From the NCBI GenBank assembly GCA_031761405.1, contig JASEVX010000006.1, positions 27,423,533 to 27,487,532 of the forward strand: 64,000 bases of DNA. The letters run 5' to 3'. This stretch comes from Serripes groenlandicus. Its lineage: Eukaryota > Mollusca > Bivalvia > Cardiida > Cardiidae. Position numbers and translations under genes: made by a program. Position 1 is the first letter of the stretch; each line of letters begins with the position of its first letter. Below are positions 52,865 to 63,921 of the stretch, one piece after another. The notes beneath the pieces are model-generated. The model worked only from the letters and a program-made list of their open reading frames with translations. It was not told where the DNA came from and made no database searches.

Positions 52865-55822
52865 ATTTTGAAAGAAATCGCGGATCAGACTGAGAACAAT
52901 TTAACTTTACCACCTAGAACAGTGTCTTCATCTGAAAGTGTTCCGACACTGACAGCAGAAGAATTTCCAGAATGTCCTGAATTCAACAAACACACTGATG
53001 CATTTATACTGCAGCCTGACCTGAGAGAGATTGTGAATAAGGTAGGTCATAACCATTATTTGAATGTACTTTAAAGCCCATACGGTCCAAAAAAAATTGT
53101 TTTAAAAGGTTCAAATTTCATATTTTTCAAAAAAGAGGGGGGGGGGGGGGGGGGTTGAAATCTATTTCACCCGGACGGATTGAGATTTAAATATTTACGG
53201 AGCCCTGCAATGCAATATGTTGATTTGGTACATCAGCAAATGAGCTTTACAATCTGCTTACAAGTCTGTCGAGATGAGAAAATATTGACATGATTTTTTT
53301 AAAAACATTAGACCTTTCACTAATGCAAGGCCTGTTCACACCTTGGCAGGATGTAAAGTTTGAAAGCATCTCAGGAAAAGGAATAATTTTAAAAATAGCT
53401 TTTTTTTTAATTCAACTTTATATAAGTATGTCATCATAATCAGGTATACATATTGTGAGTCTCATCTTACAATAAAGGAAACATTTGAAGATAGAATGAG
53501 TCCATGGTAAATAGTATTCCTGTTTTAAATTAATACCTATATGATATATATGTGTTCAAAACAAAAAAAAATTAAATGAAAATTCCTCTTTACTTGAAAC
53601 TTCGTATTGATCACTTCTTTAACAGAGTACAGTTGTAGAAACAAAAACATCAACAAAAGGTTGTCAAGCATCAAGGAAGCCAGAAAGAAGATCAAAAAGG
53701 ACCCAAGCTAATCTGAAGAGTGAAGGTAATGCATTCACAGCTTATGTACTTGACTCCTTTTTGGACGGTACCCCTAAGGGTACTGTCTATAGCCATGTGC
53801 ATTTTGAGAAATCGTACAACAATTGGCTCCCTGATTATTTAAATAGATAAGATCCAGCTTGTTAACCAACCTAAGCCACTTTATGGCAAGTGTAGTTAAG
53901 ATTATTCTCCATGGTAATGTGCTGACTTATCTTGATCGACAGTGGTCCCAAATACCCTAGTTTTTGTGAGGACACCTCATCTGTGGTAAAAATAAATATA
54001 TGACAACATTACAAAGATGTTGTTAGCCTGCGGATTTTGATGAGTTACCACATTGAATCTGAAGTTGAATGTACTTGTGTGTGCCTTGGTAAATTACTGA
54101 TTGTAAGTTTGATTGAAATTGCAAATTTATACCTATGGTCTATGTTTGCACTACAATCTAGTATGGTCATGAACTACTTGTTCCTTTCACCTTAGCCTAG
54201 CATGGATTCTGAATAAGACTCTTTGTTAATTTACATACTTAAATATTGGCACTTTGTATATGTTTCTTGAGTAGTTAGTCTATACATAATCTTCAAGTTC
54301 GTTTACTAAATATTTTCATTTTAGTCACATTTTCAACTGTGAAAATTCCGGTGCATGTTTTGGGTACAAGCCTTTACTTTTAAGGCTGAAATTGAAAGTG
54401 TGTTCAAACTAAGAATGGAACCTTTCATTTAGAATGTACTGTGTTTTAGGTAAATCAAAGACATTCAGTTCAAAAGGGATTCATTGTGACCTTTTACCAG
54501 TCTTAGAAACAGAGCAATGGGAGTCTGTGTCATCAGTGCCCATGGCTGCATCAACACAAAAAAAAACCCAGAGAATTCCGGTAGACCATATTTTCCAAAT
54601 ACATCAGTTGGTTCATCACACTTCAACAATGCAGCTGACAATACATATGTTCCATCAGACATTGGTTATACTGACTATGATAAGTCATTTGTGTGTGAAG
54701 GCATCACAAAGTAAGTGATAATGGCTTTGTTTCTCTATATGAATAGATGGTTTTCGTGATATATCTTCATTTTAAGAACAGCTATTGACTAACTGTATAT
54801 AATATACATGTACAGAGCAAAACATCTCATGGTGTTTAAGAGCACTCTGTTCCTGTTGTTTATTCTTACACTCTGGAATAATGAAAGTTTAATGCGATCT
54901 TGAAGTGCAATGGAACAGTAAGATATTCCATTGATGATAATGGGTGTAGCAGGTGCATTCAAAACATCTTTCTCCAAAATGCATTACTTTGCAGAGAAAA
55001 TGTATAACCTTTCAGACTGAGCTTGAAAGAGATCTTGCTGTTTCCGTTTTATACATATTATTTTAATGAAACAAATGGTAGTGGAAAACATTATGGTTAA
55101 AGTAGAAATTGATCATATGAGCATTTTCTCCTTTTCCCACAGTGCATTTGAGCCTATCCAAAAGTAAGTTGCTCTTTCTCTAGCTCTGGCTAATCAAAGT
55201 ATACTCAAAGTGAAAGCTTTGGTCAGTTAAGGCTACTATTTTGCAGAATTGTCTCTTCAACATGATCATGACATAATAATGTAAATATTTTATATCTTCT
55301 TTTTGAAGCCCAAATCCCAATGAAAGCAGACAAATTATTGTGTTTGAAGAGGCCGTTTTGATGCTGTTTACAATATGTAACGTGTGCCATTCCTCAACTG
55401 AATCCAGGGTAAACAGTGTCAGGGGTACTCTGGTGTCCATTATTCAAGAATGTTCCTGTTGATGGTCACGTGTGTGGTACTCCCAGCCCCTTATCGGTGA
55501 CACCCCATCAGGAAACCTCTTTTTATCTAATGCCATTTTGCTGTCAGGGACAATTCTATCAAAGGTGTTACGAGTTTTAAAAAATATGAACATTCCTATT
55601 ATAGACATATCTACATTCCTATTACATCAGAAACAATTCCTGTTTCCAGCAATTGATTTTATTTGGCAGAAACACTGTAAGGCATTATTCAATGAAATAA
55701 GAGATGGTGGGATGCGTTTAAGTGTTGGCGGTGACGGTAGAGCTGATAGTCCAGGGTTTTCAGCTTTTGACATTGTTTTTAACCTTGACTTTGATCGTGA
55801 CATATTTTCACAACATGCCTAA
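52865..55822 (+). pseudogene. decayed multi-exon gene with GDGRADSPG motif
   Basis: Four exons with plausible splice sites: 52865-53041, 53626-53725, 54450-54710 and about 55309-55822. The last encodes FEEAVLMLFTICNVCHSSTE, then WYSQPLIGDTPSGNLFLSNA, PAIDFIWQKHCKALF and GGDGRADSPGFSA. This resembles a multicopy family of unannotated fish and invertebrate proteins (QP..G.TP.GN, then GD.R.DSPG) that may derive from a transposase; that link is from memory and uncertain. Lesions: an in-frame TGA after ECSC near 55463, a frameshift at the A-run near 54560, and loss of homology soon after DSPGFSA with a stop at about 55820. Confidence 0.55.
53137..53154. repeat. poly-G tract
   Basis: About 18 consecutive G after GAG; prone to length variation and able to form a G-quadruplex. 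Confidence 0.9.
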
Positions 55823-55990
55823 AAACTGGTTCAATTAAAGCTTGTGCTTCCTCATCACTCAACGTTTCGTCATATTCGAAAACCGTACTATGGTCGTGCA
55901 TTGGCACGCGTATATATGTACCCTTATCAGGGCCTTCTCTGTGTTGAATATTTCTTTCGCCACCACTTTCGCCACATTGAAATAAAGTGC
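55779..55990 (-). other. minus-strand open frame, unidentified
   Basis: Reads FQCGESGGERNIQHREGPDK, GTYIRVPMHDHSTVFEYDET, LSDEEAQALIEPVFRHVVKI, CHDQSQG-stop. The acidic LSDEEAQALIEPVF part looks protein-like. There is no good start and it overlaps the end of the plus-strand pseudogene. It may be a displaced exon or a transposon fragment. Confidence 0.3.
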
Positions 55991-56503
55991 GCCACTTTTA
56001 AATTGTAGTCGTCACTTTTAATTTTTAGGAGCCATTCATTTTCGCCACTTTTGACAATTATTTTAGCCATTTGTTCTCCACTTTTCTTTCATTTCAGGGA
56101 TAAACGGAGAGGAGAAGAAATATGTATATGCAACTCATCAATGGGTCCACTAATTGTTTGTACTCGCCCATAATTAAATAGATTTTTCCCAATCAAAAAT
56201 GACAATCTTACATTGTTATTAAATCATGAAAGGCCTACGTCGATTGTCGAAACCTGCTTCAAAAAGCGTGCCGATATATTTAATGCATCTATAATTGCCA
56301 ATCATAATGTGCCTTTAATGTATCAATATCGCTCAGAGTTGTTGGTACAAGCTGTCAAAATGATAAAAACGGGTGTAGTAAAAATGTTGTAAAGTGGTCT
56401 CTGGTTCCCTACATTGAATCAAATGGCGGTGCATTATCTTAGATTAACGGAAACAGTCACTGTTTGTCGTAAACTGATATCCAAAACAGGTAAAAGTTGA
56501 TGA

Positions 56504-57057
56504 TTAAACCCTTTCGTCACTTACATTCGCCTTATCATCGTCAGCGTCCGTTTTATCACTACGTTTCTTTGCTTTCGGTAGGTTTCTAAGAGACACATTC
56601 ATGTCCTTAAAAGCGTTGAGTATGAAAATCCCGCCGACAATCGTTAAAAACCCGCACAAATCTCCTATAACGTTCTCTACGCTCATGCTATCGAATTCTT
56701 GCAATAACACAGCGGAAAATATGACTACACTTGTCGTAAACATGACGTAATAGGTCGGCGTTACAACCGCCGTGTTGAACGTGTCCAACGCTTTGTTAAA
56801 AAAGTTGATTTGTAAAACGATATCAAAGACCGTCACGCCCAGCATCACGTACGTTAACCAGTTCGTGAATTCATTTCGTCCCGCAAACGTTTCCGTGATG
56901 GCGACACCGAGTCCTTTGGCTCCCATGACGGTCAGCGAGCCGAGAGTCGAGCAAATGTACACATAAACAAGGACGCTGGAGGACCCGTACCGGGGTGCCA
57001 TGAAAAAGATGGCGAATGCTGCTAGGGCGTATATTAAACCAGTCAGTACCAGAACAG
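56504..57057 (-). CDS. NIPA exon 5 (terminal)
   Basis: 554 nt after TTTCAG; stop TAA at 56506-56504. Encodes [20 protein letters not shown] through the last four or five membrane segments and the tail [17 protein letters not shown]. Confidence 0.93.
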
Positions 57058-60000
57058 CTGAAATAAATAAAAGGTATGAAAGTTGGGAATCCAGATTAGT
57101 AGACGCTTTCTGACGCCTCGGTAGCAGACGACTTTTGAACACATTGTGGCAAAAGAATGAATTGCTCATAATGAGCCATATTTTCTTATTGCCACAATGT
57201 CTTCAACTCTGTTCAATACATTAACTATCAGTAAAAGAAATATTGCTTACTTTTTGTCGAGATTATTTCAAAGCAGCCGTCTACTGCAGATGTGTTGTAT
57301 GTGGGAATGGGATAAGCAGAGTTCCCCGACACTTAATCTCTCTTATTTCTACATATGTACCTCTTTAATGTGGTCCTCGCACCAATTGCATTTGATTACT
57401 AACATAAGTGATCCTTATAAAGTAATAAGTAGTATTGACTACAAACCGATTAAACATTAAGTGTCTTGTCTTCTGAAGACTTTGAGCTCAAGTTCCTGAT
57501 TAGTCGGAAGCTATTTCATTCTCGAATTCGAGCAATAAGTTGTTTTTTGAGCAAATACATATCGTTAATTTATGAGCACAGAGAACGTTTTGAGAATGTT
57601 ATAGTTTCGGCACAGGGACTTGCTCCTCTAAAAACAGATATGACCTACTTTATGCATAGATATTAATATCTATGCATAGAGTAGGTCATATCTATTTTAA
57701 GAGGAGCAATTTAGAGGAGCAAGTCCCTGTGGTTTCGGGGCTAAATGTTCAAACAAACACATGGTCAAAGAAGTTAAGTTTAACCGTCTATGACTAAGTG
57801 GTGATAGGTGCTAGAGCCAGATCAGACTACGTGTGAGCATAGATCATTTCTTTTTCGCACACAGTGAAATCACTCGATCTGCTAAAAAAAACATCAACAA
57901 TTGCCTGCCTCTGAAATAGTATCTAAACATTTAAGCCCGTGCATGAATTGGCTTTTGTTAACAGTGTTAAAACAGTCTTATCAACATCTACACTTTTCAC
58001 AGTTTACTTATACATGCTTTTTTGCATAAATCAATTAACAAATCGAGTTGACTTTTGTTAACAGTCTTATCAACATCTACACTTTTCACAGTTTACTTAT
58101 ACATGCTTTTTTGCATAAATCAATTAACAAATCGAGTTGACTTTTGTTAACAGTCTTATCAACATCTACACTTTTCACATATTACTTATACATGCTTTTT
58201 TGCATAAATCAATTAAAACAAACGATATAATTGATCCAGCGAATGAAGAAAATGTGCGAGTTGACAATTGTTAACAATATAGATCTAGAAGATCTTCGCT
58301 GTTAATATATTTACGTACAAAATCTTGTTATAAGATTCTGTACTTTTTTATAGATTTTGATAAACCTGAGCAGGTGGACGGGATGATATGAACCTACACT
58401 GCTCAGAAACGCCAAAGTGTACCTTTTCTTATACAGTGGCCCATGTGTTCAATATTAAAAACGCTTGTCGCATCAAATGTTGTCATACTCTGGGAAATAT
58501 TCTTTTGCCGAACTGTGGTTTCGAACTGACAACTTCTGGATATAGTTTGTCATTTAGTGTTGCGTAGAGTAGATCAATAGCAGACTGCGCCAATGCTTAG
58601 GATGGACTGGATCTTCATTACAGGCGCAGTTTGATCTTAATCTACAATGACCATAATTAAAGCTATACATTTTATACAAGTCTGAAAACATTTTGAAGAA
58701 TTGAGATATTTTGATTATATGTAGCACGGAGCTAATAATTTACCTGGTTGTTGCACCTTTTCCAACAGTTCATCCATGTTCTCTATTGCAGAGGTTTTGG
58801 GGGAGTGTAATACAACAAGCGTCGATCCTATAAGACACAAACAACATCCTACTTTCCCCAGCAAGTTTAGACGTTCTTGTAGAAAATATGAAGCCAGCAC
58901 TGCACTATAAAACGAAAGATCATATACAATTTTGTATTAGAAATCTTGTAAATTGGTTTAACCATTTCCAACTTAAACACGAATTATGACGAATCCGCAG
59001 CAGAGGTTATATGAATCATTGTTGAGAAAAGGAAAAACAAGTGTTCAAAATTCATTGTTTGCCAAAATATTTTCAAATCTATCCAATAATGATTCTGTCA
59101 AACTTTCAAAATAATTATACAGTCCATGTTTGCCTAGAAATATTTCAAAGTCGAAAAACACTGATACAGAATGTTGTTATAATAAACTAAATTTAACCCT
59201 TTCCCACTTGCAGAACAATTTCTCCTTTTGCCAGAATGTTTTCAACTTTTTCAGTAATTGAGCCGACAATTATAGAGATTTTCAATATATCTTTGAATGG
59301 ACATTTTCAAAGTCGTCTGCTGCATATTTGCTGTATGTGGGAAAGGGTAAAAGATGATACTCACGTGATTATTTTATTAAGCACAACCTCCTTAAAATGG
59401 GTGTAATGTCGTCTTTGTCGAATTTTCTAGATAGAGTAGGATCATGGTAAACAATAGTCAATAACTTCCGCCAATAACGCCACTACATCTACCATTAAAT
59501 CGTTGGTCCGGATCGGATGCTGGAGTCCGCAGGTTCGATCTCAGTCAGGGTCATAAAAAAGACTTGAACAAATGGTAGTAAGTGCGTTCCCTCCTTGGCA
59601 CTTATGGTTGTGGGTTAGCATAACGGATGACTTGCAGATGTCAGGATAAATGGAGCAGTAGAACTGGTAACGTACATGTACCAAAGATATGCCATGATAT
59701 AACTAACATATTGTTGAAAGCTTAGCGGCGTAAAACAACAATAATAAACAACTGTATCCTACCTTGCGATAACACTAAGCGCTCCCAGGGGCGTCACTAA
59801 AGTGGCAGGGGCAAATATGTACGCCACGAAGTTAAGTGATTCTCCGACTCCCACTGAAATATAATAAATTATGTGTTAAACAGACAAGCTAAACCTGGTT
59901 TCGAGTTCGAGACCGACTACGCTATCACGGGCCAAAGACCGTCCAAAAGAGATAAAAAAGATTAATCGCTCAAGAATGTACAAAGTTTCCCAGATGAACA

Positions 60001-61827
60001 AATACATTGCTTAAATCATAACACTTTTTTAAAAAAAGTTTTTTGTTTAGTTTTAAATCTTAATATACAATACAATACAATACAATACAATATATTTTAA
60101 TGCATAAAAACTACACGTTTTATAGCAAATTATACAATTTAAACAAATTCCTTACATAACATAGACAATGTTTTCCGAAGAGCATATACAACTGTAGAAA
60201 ATTAACCGTACATACATGTATGTAACCCAAAATAAATATTATCATATTTATATATTTACTCACATATGTATGAATCAATCGTTGATCAATGTTGATCGAT
60301 GTTTTGTTTGATTCAAAGACGAGTCCGTTGCCAAACAGGCCAAGCAACATACTATATGTATATGCTTCAGTACATGCTTCACGAGTTATTATAACATTTG
60401 ACAAAGCCCTTCCTAATTGCAGCACACTAAATAAGTGGACGGTTTCATGACGCAGTGTATCTAGCAATAAGGAATAGTGAATTTGCCGAAAAAAATATGG
60501 AAAATTCCTATAAATTAAAGAATTATTATTGAATCAAGTTGAAAACATTGTGGCAAGAGGAAACATTGCTCATCATTCAAAATTCGATTGTTAAAAGGTG
60601 GATGAAAGAGTCTGTATGTGTGAAAGGGTTAAACCAATTTGTGCAATTTGTTAAGTCGAGTTGAGCACAGAAAGTTGAGCACATGTGTTATGTTGACCAG
60701 TAACTTACTGAAGGACCCAACAGCACCCCGCTCACCATTTCCTCCGGAATCCTATGATTGTTTCTTGAACCGTGACCAAGACCAACTCTGTTCGTAATCC
60801 AGGTCGCTCAAGCATCCAAGAAGAAAAAATGGTAGTAATGACTGCGCTCCTTGGCGTTCAGGGTTGCGGGGTTAGCATGACTGACTAGCTGGTGTCAGAA
60901 TAAATACCCCAGAAGTACTGGCAATTTACCCAGGAAACGCTGTCATATAACTGAACAATAGTTGAAAACGGCGTAAAACACCAAACAATCAATCTCGGAA
61001 AAAATTCAGGAGGAACTAATTTCAATTCAAGACAGATGTGGTACGTCTAGGGACGTAGCTCGGGATTAATGAAAGTTCCCGGATGACGCGATAAGGTCGA
61101 TGTTGTTGGTACAGATGTCAACACATTATGATAATTAGATGATGATGTGCAATTTCTCCTTTTTTCCATAATGCTATCGAAATGCGTCTGTACTAGGAAA
61201 TTAACGAAGTAATCCTTCACTTACTTGATAACATCCCAAGCCACCACTTCCATTCAAGTAGGTATTTGTGTCCACCATCACCTGCAACCAATCAGAAAGC
61301 TTGATTTTGAGTTTACAAACAATCTTCTTTTTTCAATTTTCACCAACAACATTAATTTTTACAAAAATCAGATCATTAAATCAAGGGATTTTAACTTTTT
61401 AATAAGCAATTTCTCCTTTTGTCAGAATGTTTTCAACTTTATTCAATAATTGTTCCTTCCTTTTTAGAGATTTTCCATATTTGTTTTGCCTAATGTTTTC
61501 AAAGCCGTCTGCTGTAGATTTGTTGTATGTGGGATAAGACAAACAATTATATGAAACAATATCTTTTTACTATCCGAACTTGATTAGATACCTAACTAAC
61601 TAGTACGGTAACTTACTGGCTCTGACTCCGCCTTCCTTCTTGGCAACACTGAGAAGACCACGTTTTTGACAGATGAAACTAACTCCGATGAAACCGCTGG
61701 AGCCGATTGCCAGGAAGAGACCAATCCAAAAGTCTTGTTCTTGCTTTTCAGGTGGGATGGTCACAGTCGGAAGTGACGTCGTACCGTTAATGTCGAACGT
61801 GTATGTTTCACTTGTCGTTGATGTCAT
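56504..61827 (-). CDS. NIPA-type magnesium transporter, complete coding model
   Basis: Five coding exons join in perfect phase: 61827-61617, 61281-61225, 59853-59763, 58904-58744 and 57057-56504 (211+57+91+161+554 = 1074 nt, 357 aa plus stop). NIPA proteins are multi-pass membrane carriers that move Mg2+ and some other divalent cations across plasma and endosomal membranes. Visible landmarks: a polar N-terminus (about 1-30), [20 protein letters not shown] (TM1), [34 protein letters not shown], a cytosolic loop after [42 protein letters not shown] and [12 protein letters not shown], then a charged tail. Length matches the family (about 330-400). The start is the first ATG after an in-frame-closed 5' UTR with its own acceptor just upstream, so a non-coding first exon is likely. 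Confidence 0.93.
57096..57316. mobile_element. MITE family M1
   Basis: GACGCCTCGGTAGCAGACGA at left, ATTGCCACAATGTCTTCAAC inside, GTCTACTGCAGATGTGTTGT and GGGAATGGGATAA at right. In NIPA intron 4. Confidence 0.7.
57604..57610. repeat. target-site duplication GTTTCGG, left
   Basis: Matches 57732-57738 and adjoins the 121-bp palindrome. Confidence 0.65.
57611..57731. mobile_element. 121-bp near-perfect palindromic MITE
   Basis: CACAGGGACTTGCTCCTCTA at left and TAGAGGAGCAAGTCCCTGTG at right. The centre TATGCATAGATATTAATATC and its flanks continue the inverted match, so almost the whole element folds back. Right copy of the target duplication is at 57732-57738. Confidence 0.85.
57950..58225. 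repeat. 89-bp tandem repeat, three copies
   Basis: TTGTTAACAGTCTTATCAAC, ATCTACACTTTTCACAG and CATGCTTTTTTGCATAAATC recur three times in NIPA intron 4; copies 1 and 2 are nearly identical. Confidence 0.9.
58744..58904 (-). CDS. NIPA exon 4
   Basis: 161 nt between TTTATAG and GTAAAT. Encodes [20 protein letters not shown] through [13 protein letters not shown] to VQQP. Confidence 0.92.
58959..59170. mobile_element. degraded MITE M1
   Basis: CATTTCCAACTTAAACACGA..CCGCAGCAGAGG at left and TTTGCCAAAATATTTTCAAA inside; right end poorly preserved. Confidence 0.4.
59195..59350. mobile_element. MITE family M1, left end shortened
   Basis: TTAACCCTTTCCCACTTGCA, then TTGCCAGAATGTTTTCAACT and GTCGTCTGCTGCATATTTGC..GTGGGAAAGGGTAA. 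Confidence 0.75.
59500..59755 (+). mobile_element. tRNA-derived SINE (S1)
   Basis: B box CAGGTTCGATCTCAGTCAGG, then AAATGGTAGTAAGTGCGTTC, CAGATGTCAGGATAAATGGA and tail GTTGAAAGCTTAGCGGCGTA. In NIPA intron 3, antisense to the gene. Confidence 0.75.
59763..59853 (-). CDS. NIPA exon 3
   Basis: 91 nt between TTTCAG and GTAGGA. Encodes [20 protein letters not shown] and PLGALSVIA. Confidence 0.92.
60062..60095. repeat. (ATACA)n microsatellite
   Basis: AATACAATACAATACAATAC repeated about six times. Confidence 0.9.
60505..60634. mobile_element. MITE M1, internally deleted
   Basis: AGTTGAAAACATTGTGGCAA inside and GTGTGAAAGGGTTAA at the right end; left end poorly preserved. Confidence 0.5.
60826..60995 (+). 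mobile_element. S1 SINE body, head lost
   Basis: AAAATGGTAGTAATGACTGC, CTAGCTGGTGTCAGAATAAA, CGCTGTCATATAACTGAACA, GTTGAAAACGGCGTAAAACA and a CCAAACAATCAATC tail. In NIPA intron 2. Confidence 0.75.
61225..61281 (-). CDS. NIPA exon 2
   Basis: 57 nt between TTGCAG and GTAAGT. Encodes [18 protein letters not shown]. Too short for an ORF scan but required by phase and family alignment. Confidence 0.9.
61390..61540. mobile_element. MITE family M1, left end shortened
   Basis: TTGTCAGAATGTTTTCAACT, then AGCCGTCTGCTGTAGATTTG and GTGGGATAAGAC. In NIPA intron 1. Confidence 0.65.
61617..61827 (-). CDS. NIPA exon 1 (coding)
   Basis: ATG at 61827, donor GTAAGT at 61616. 70 codons plus one base: [20 protein letters not shown], a [10 protein letters not shown] stretch, TM1 and [19 protein letters not shown], the family's CQKRG loop. 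Confidence 0.92.
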
Positions 61828-61860
61828 GATCTGGCTTCTTGTTCAGTTACATGAGTTCTG

Positions 61861-62579
61861 AAATATCAACTACACTGTCACCATTGTTCGCTGCACGTGT
61901 ATAATTACCATCTTTATCATCAACTAACCTGCCATTAAGAAAATGTACATTGGAGTACAACATAGTTCTGTTAAGGTTTTACCAAAAAGATTGTATCTCT
62001 CGTCATCTCTGTGTTTGCGTGGCATAGCAAAAGAATAAACATATGAGATACAATATGACGGACGGCAACCGAAGCCAATTATGCAACCGAAAACCAATGG
62101 CCTCAATGAAGTCACCACTTCCTACCACAGTACCACACACACTCTCTTAAGACTTCGAACTACGACCCGAGCAGCACGGCTAGCTTGCTTCTTGATATCT
62201 GATAGAATATATCGAGAGAAAGAAGTCTACTGATGCCTAATACCCAAAGTCCTAGAACGTCCCCCGGAGATGTGAACTGTTCGACGAGAACCACGGAACT
62301 GACTTTCAATCACAATACACCGGTATTTATACTAACCTGCACAATTGGCTCCACCTGGCGGAATCCCGATTACTGCCGCCCTTTCACGGACATTGACGAT
62401 GTACATAATCTATGTTGTAATGTCTTATGAGCGTCTGGTGAATGCACTTTGATCATTAAATAAGGCTTTAAATATAGACAAAATATACGACAGGCTGGGT
62501 ATGCAGCGTGCTTATTGACGATATATGCATGCTCTAGAACTATTTAAAGGCTTAACAGGATAATTAAAACAGTACTTAC
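61861..62579. other. probable NIPA 5' region
   Basis: An acceptor-like TTTCAG lies just 5' of the NIPA start context, so the transcript probably begins in this region or beyond. No core promoter element could be assigned. Confidence 0.35.
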
Positions 62580-62627
62580 TGGAATTGAAGATGCCTTTGT
62601 TCTCGTCAATATTTCGATAAATGGATC
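62580..62627 (-). other. candidate short exon upstream of NIPA
   Basis: 48 nt between TTTAATAG and a consensus GTAAGTACTG donor, open as GSIYRNIDENKGIFNS-like sequence. Joined to the NIPA start region it meets a stop before the NIPA ATG, so it would be 5' UTR, or it belongs to another gene to the right. Confidence 0.3.
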
Positions 62628-62849
62628 CTATTAAACAAAGGGACGTAACTTTGTTAAACTACAATAAGTCGGCTTCGCTACAATGCACATTCGTTACATA
62701 GTCACATTCCTCCGTAATGTTTTACACGATAACATAAACAGAAAATATTTTCTCTAAATATTTTATTTTCATAATTTCTCGAATAACATTCTATAAAATC
62801 CTAATGTGTTTAATAAGTATATATGTCACGATATGAAATTGAAATATAA

Positions 62850-62945
62850 TTTGTATTCGTATCCGTATTTGCATTTGTATTTGTATTTGTATTTGTAACA
62901 CTGATGTACTTATGTTGTACAATTTAAAATAAAGTATCTATCTAT
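62850..62945. repeat. TTTGTA microsatellite and a possible LINE tail
   Basis: TTTGTATTTGTATTTGTATT followed by AATAAAGTATCTATCTATC, similar to the tail at 10012-10040. Confidence 0.6.
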
Positions 62946-63725
62946 CATATCTGATTTGTATACAATTTATATAACATTGTATCAGATTTTTATAAATGTT
63001 ATATAACCTTTTATCAGATTGTGTGTACATGTTATGTATCTTATATCAGATTTGTATACATGTTATATAACCTGATTTCAGACTTTTATACAAGTTTTTT
63101 TTATAAATGTTATATAACCTCATAACAGATTGTTATACATGTTATATAACCTGAAAAGTCCATAACTGTTTTATTATATAAACTATAAATAAAATCACGC
63201 AGATAAAATTACGATTTTATATAGTATTAACTTTTATTCATTTTACAATTTATAATTGATAAACAACGCTAAACAGTAAAACATAATAATCATATCACAC
63301 ATCTGTATTTGAGTGAAGTAAAAATTCATTTCCATTTTTACTAAAGTCATCTTCAGACGGCGACGCAAATCGCTTATGGTTTATCCATCTTGTAAACAAC
63401 GCTACATTCGGAACCCTCAGTTATCACCGTCATATTCGATGGACAGCTGGAATATCCAACGACTATTTTTAGTACTTGCGCGTGCTCATGAATCGCTATA
63501 TTTAGAAACTGTTCAATATCGTAATTTTATAAACAGTTTTCCAAAAAACTGTTCAATATCAAATAGTATTTTGATCAATGAGAAATAGTTTATTTATAGT
63601 TAATATAATAAAACCTGATATCAGATTGTTATACATGTTATTTAACCTCATAACAGACTGTTATACATATTAAATAATGTAATTATATAACATCATATTA
63701 GATTGTTATACATGTTATATTATTA
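62946..63725. repeat. AT-rich minisatellite, about 34-bp units, interrupted
   Basis: TCAGATTGTTATACATGTTA and TATAACCT recur from 62946-63155 and again from 63605-63725. Between them, 63156-63604 is unrelated AT-rich sequence with a 70-codon ORF lacking motifs, perhaps an insertion. Confidence 0.7.
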
Positions 63726-63868
63726 GTTATTTGGTCTGTTACTGACGCACGGAAAAATGGGGGGTCTGTGGAATATATAGGAGGCAAGGTTTTCCTCCCC
63801 TTCCCCTTCCCCATGATATTGTTTCATTTCATTATTAAAGTGGTGGGTCAGTAACAGACCAAATAACT
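63725..63868. mobile_element. 144-bp MITE with 22-bp perfect inverted ends
   Basis: AGTTATTTGGTCTGTTACTG + AC at the left is the exact complement of the right end. The interior has a CCTCCCCTTCCCCTTCCCC tract. No ORF. Confidence 0.85.
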
Positions 63869-63921
63869 GATCTCTTTCATCGACCAACTTTTCATGAGCA
63901 AAACAAAATGATATTGTTTCC

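Noticed and set aside
61924..62118. Minus-strand ORF as an alternative NIPA first exon
   Set aside because: No hydrophobic segment or motif of the family, and no donor that joins it in frame to exon 2.
63376..63588. 70-codon ORF in the right-end minisatellite
   Set aside because: No recognisable domain, no splice context; treated as part of an unassigned insertion.
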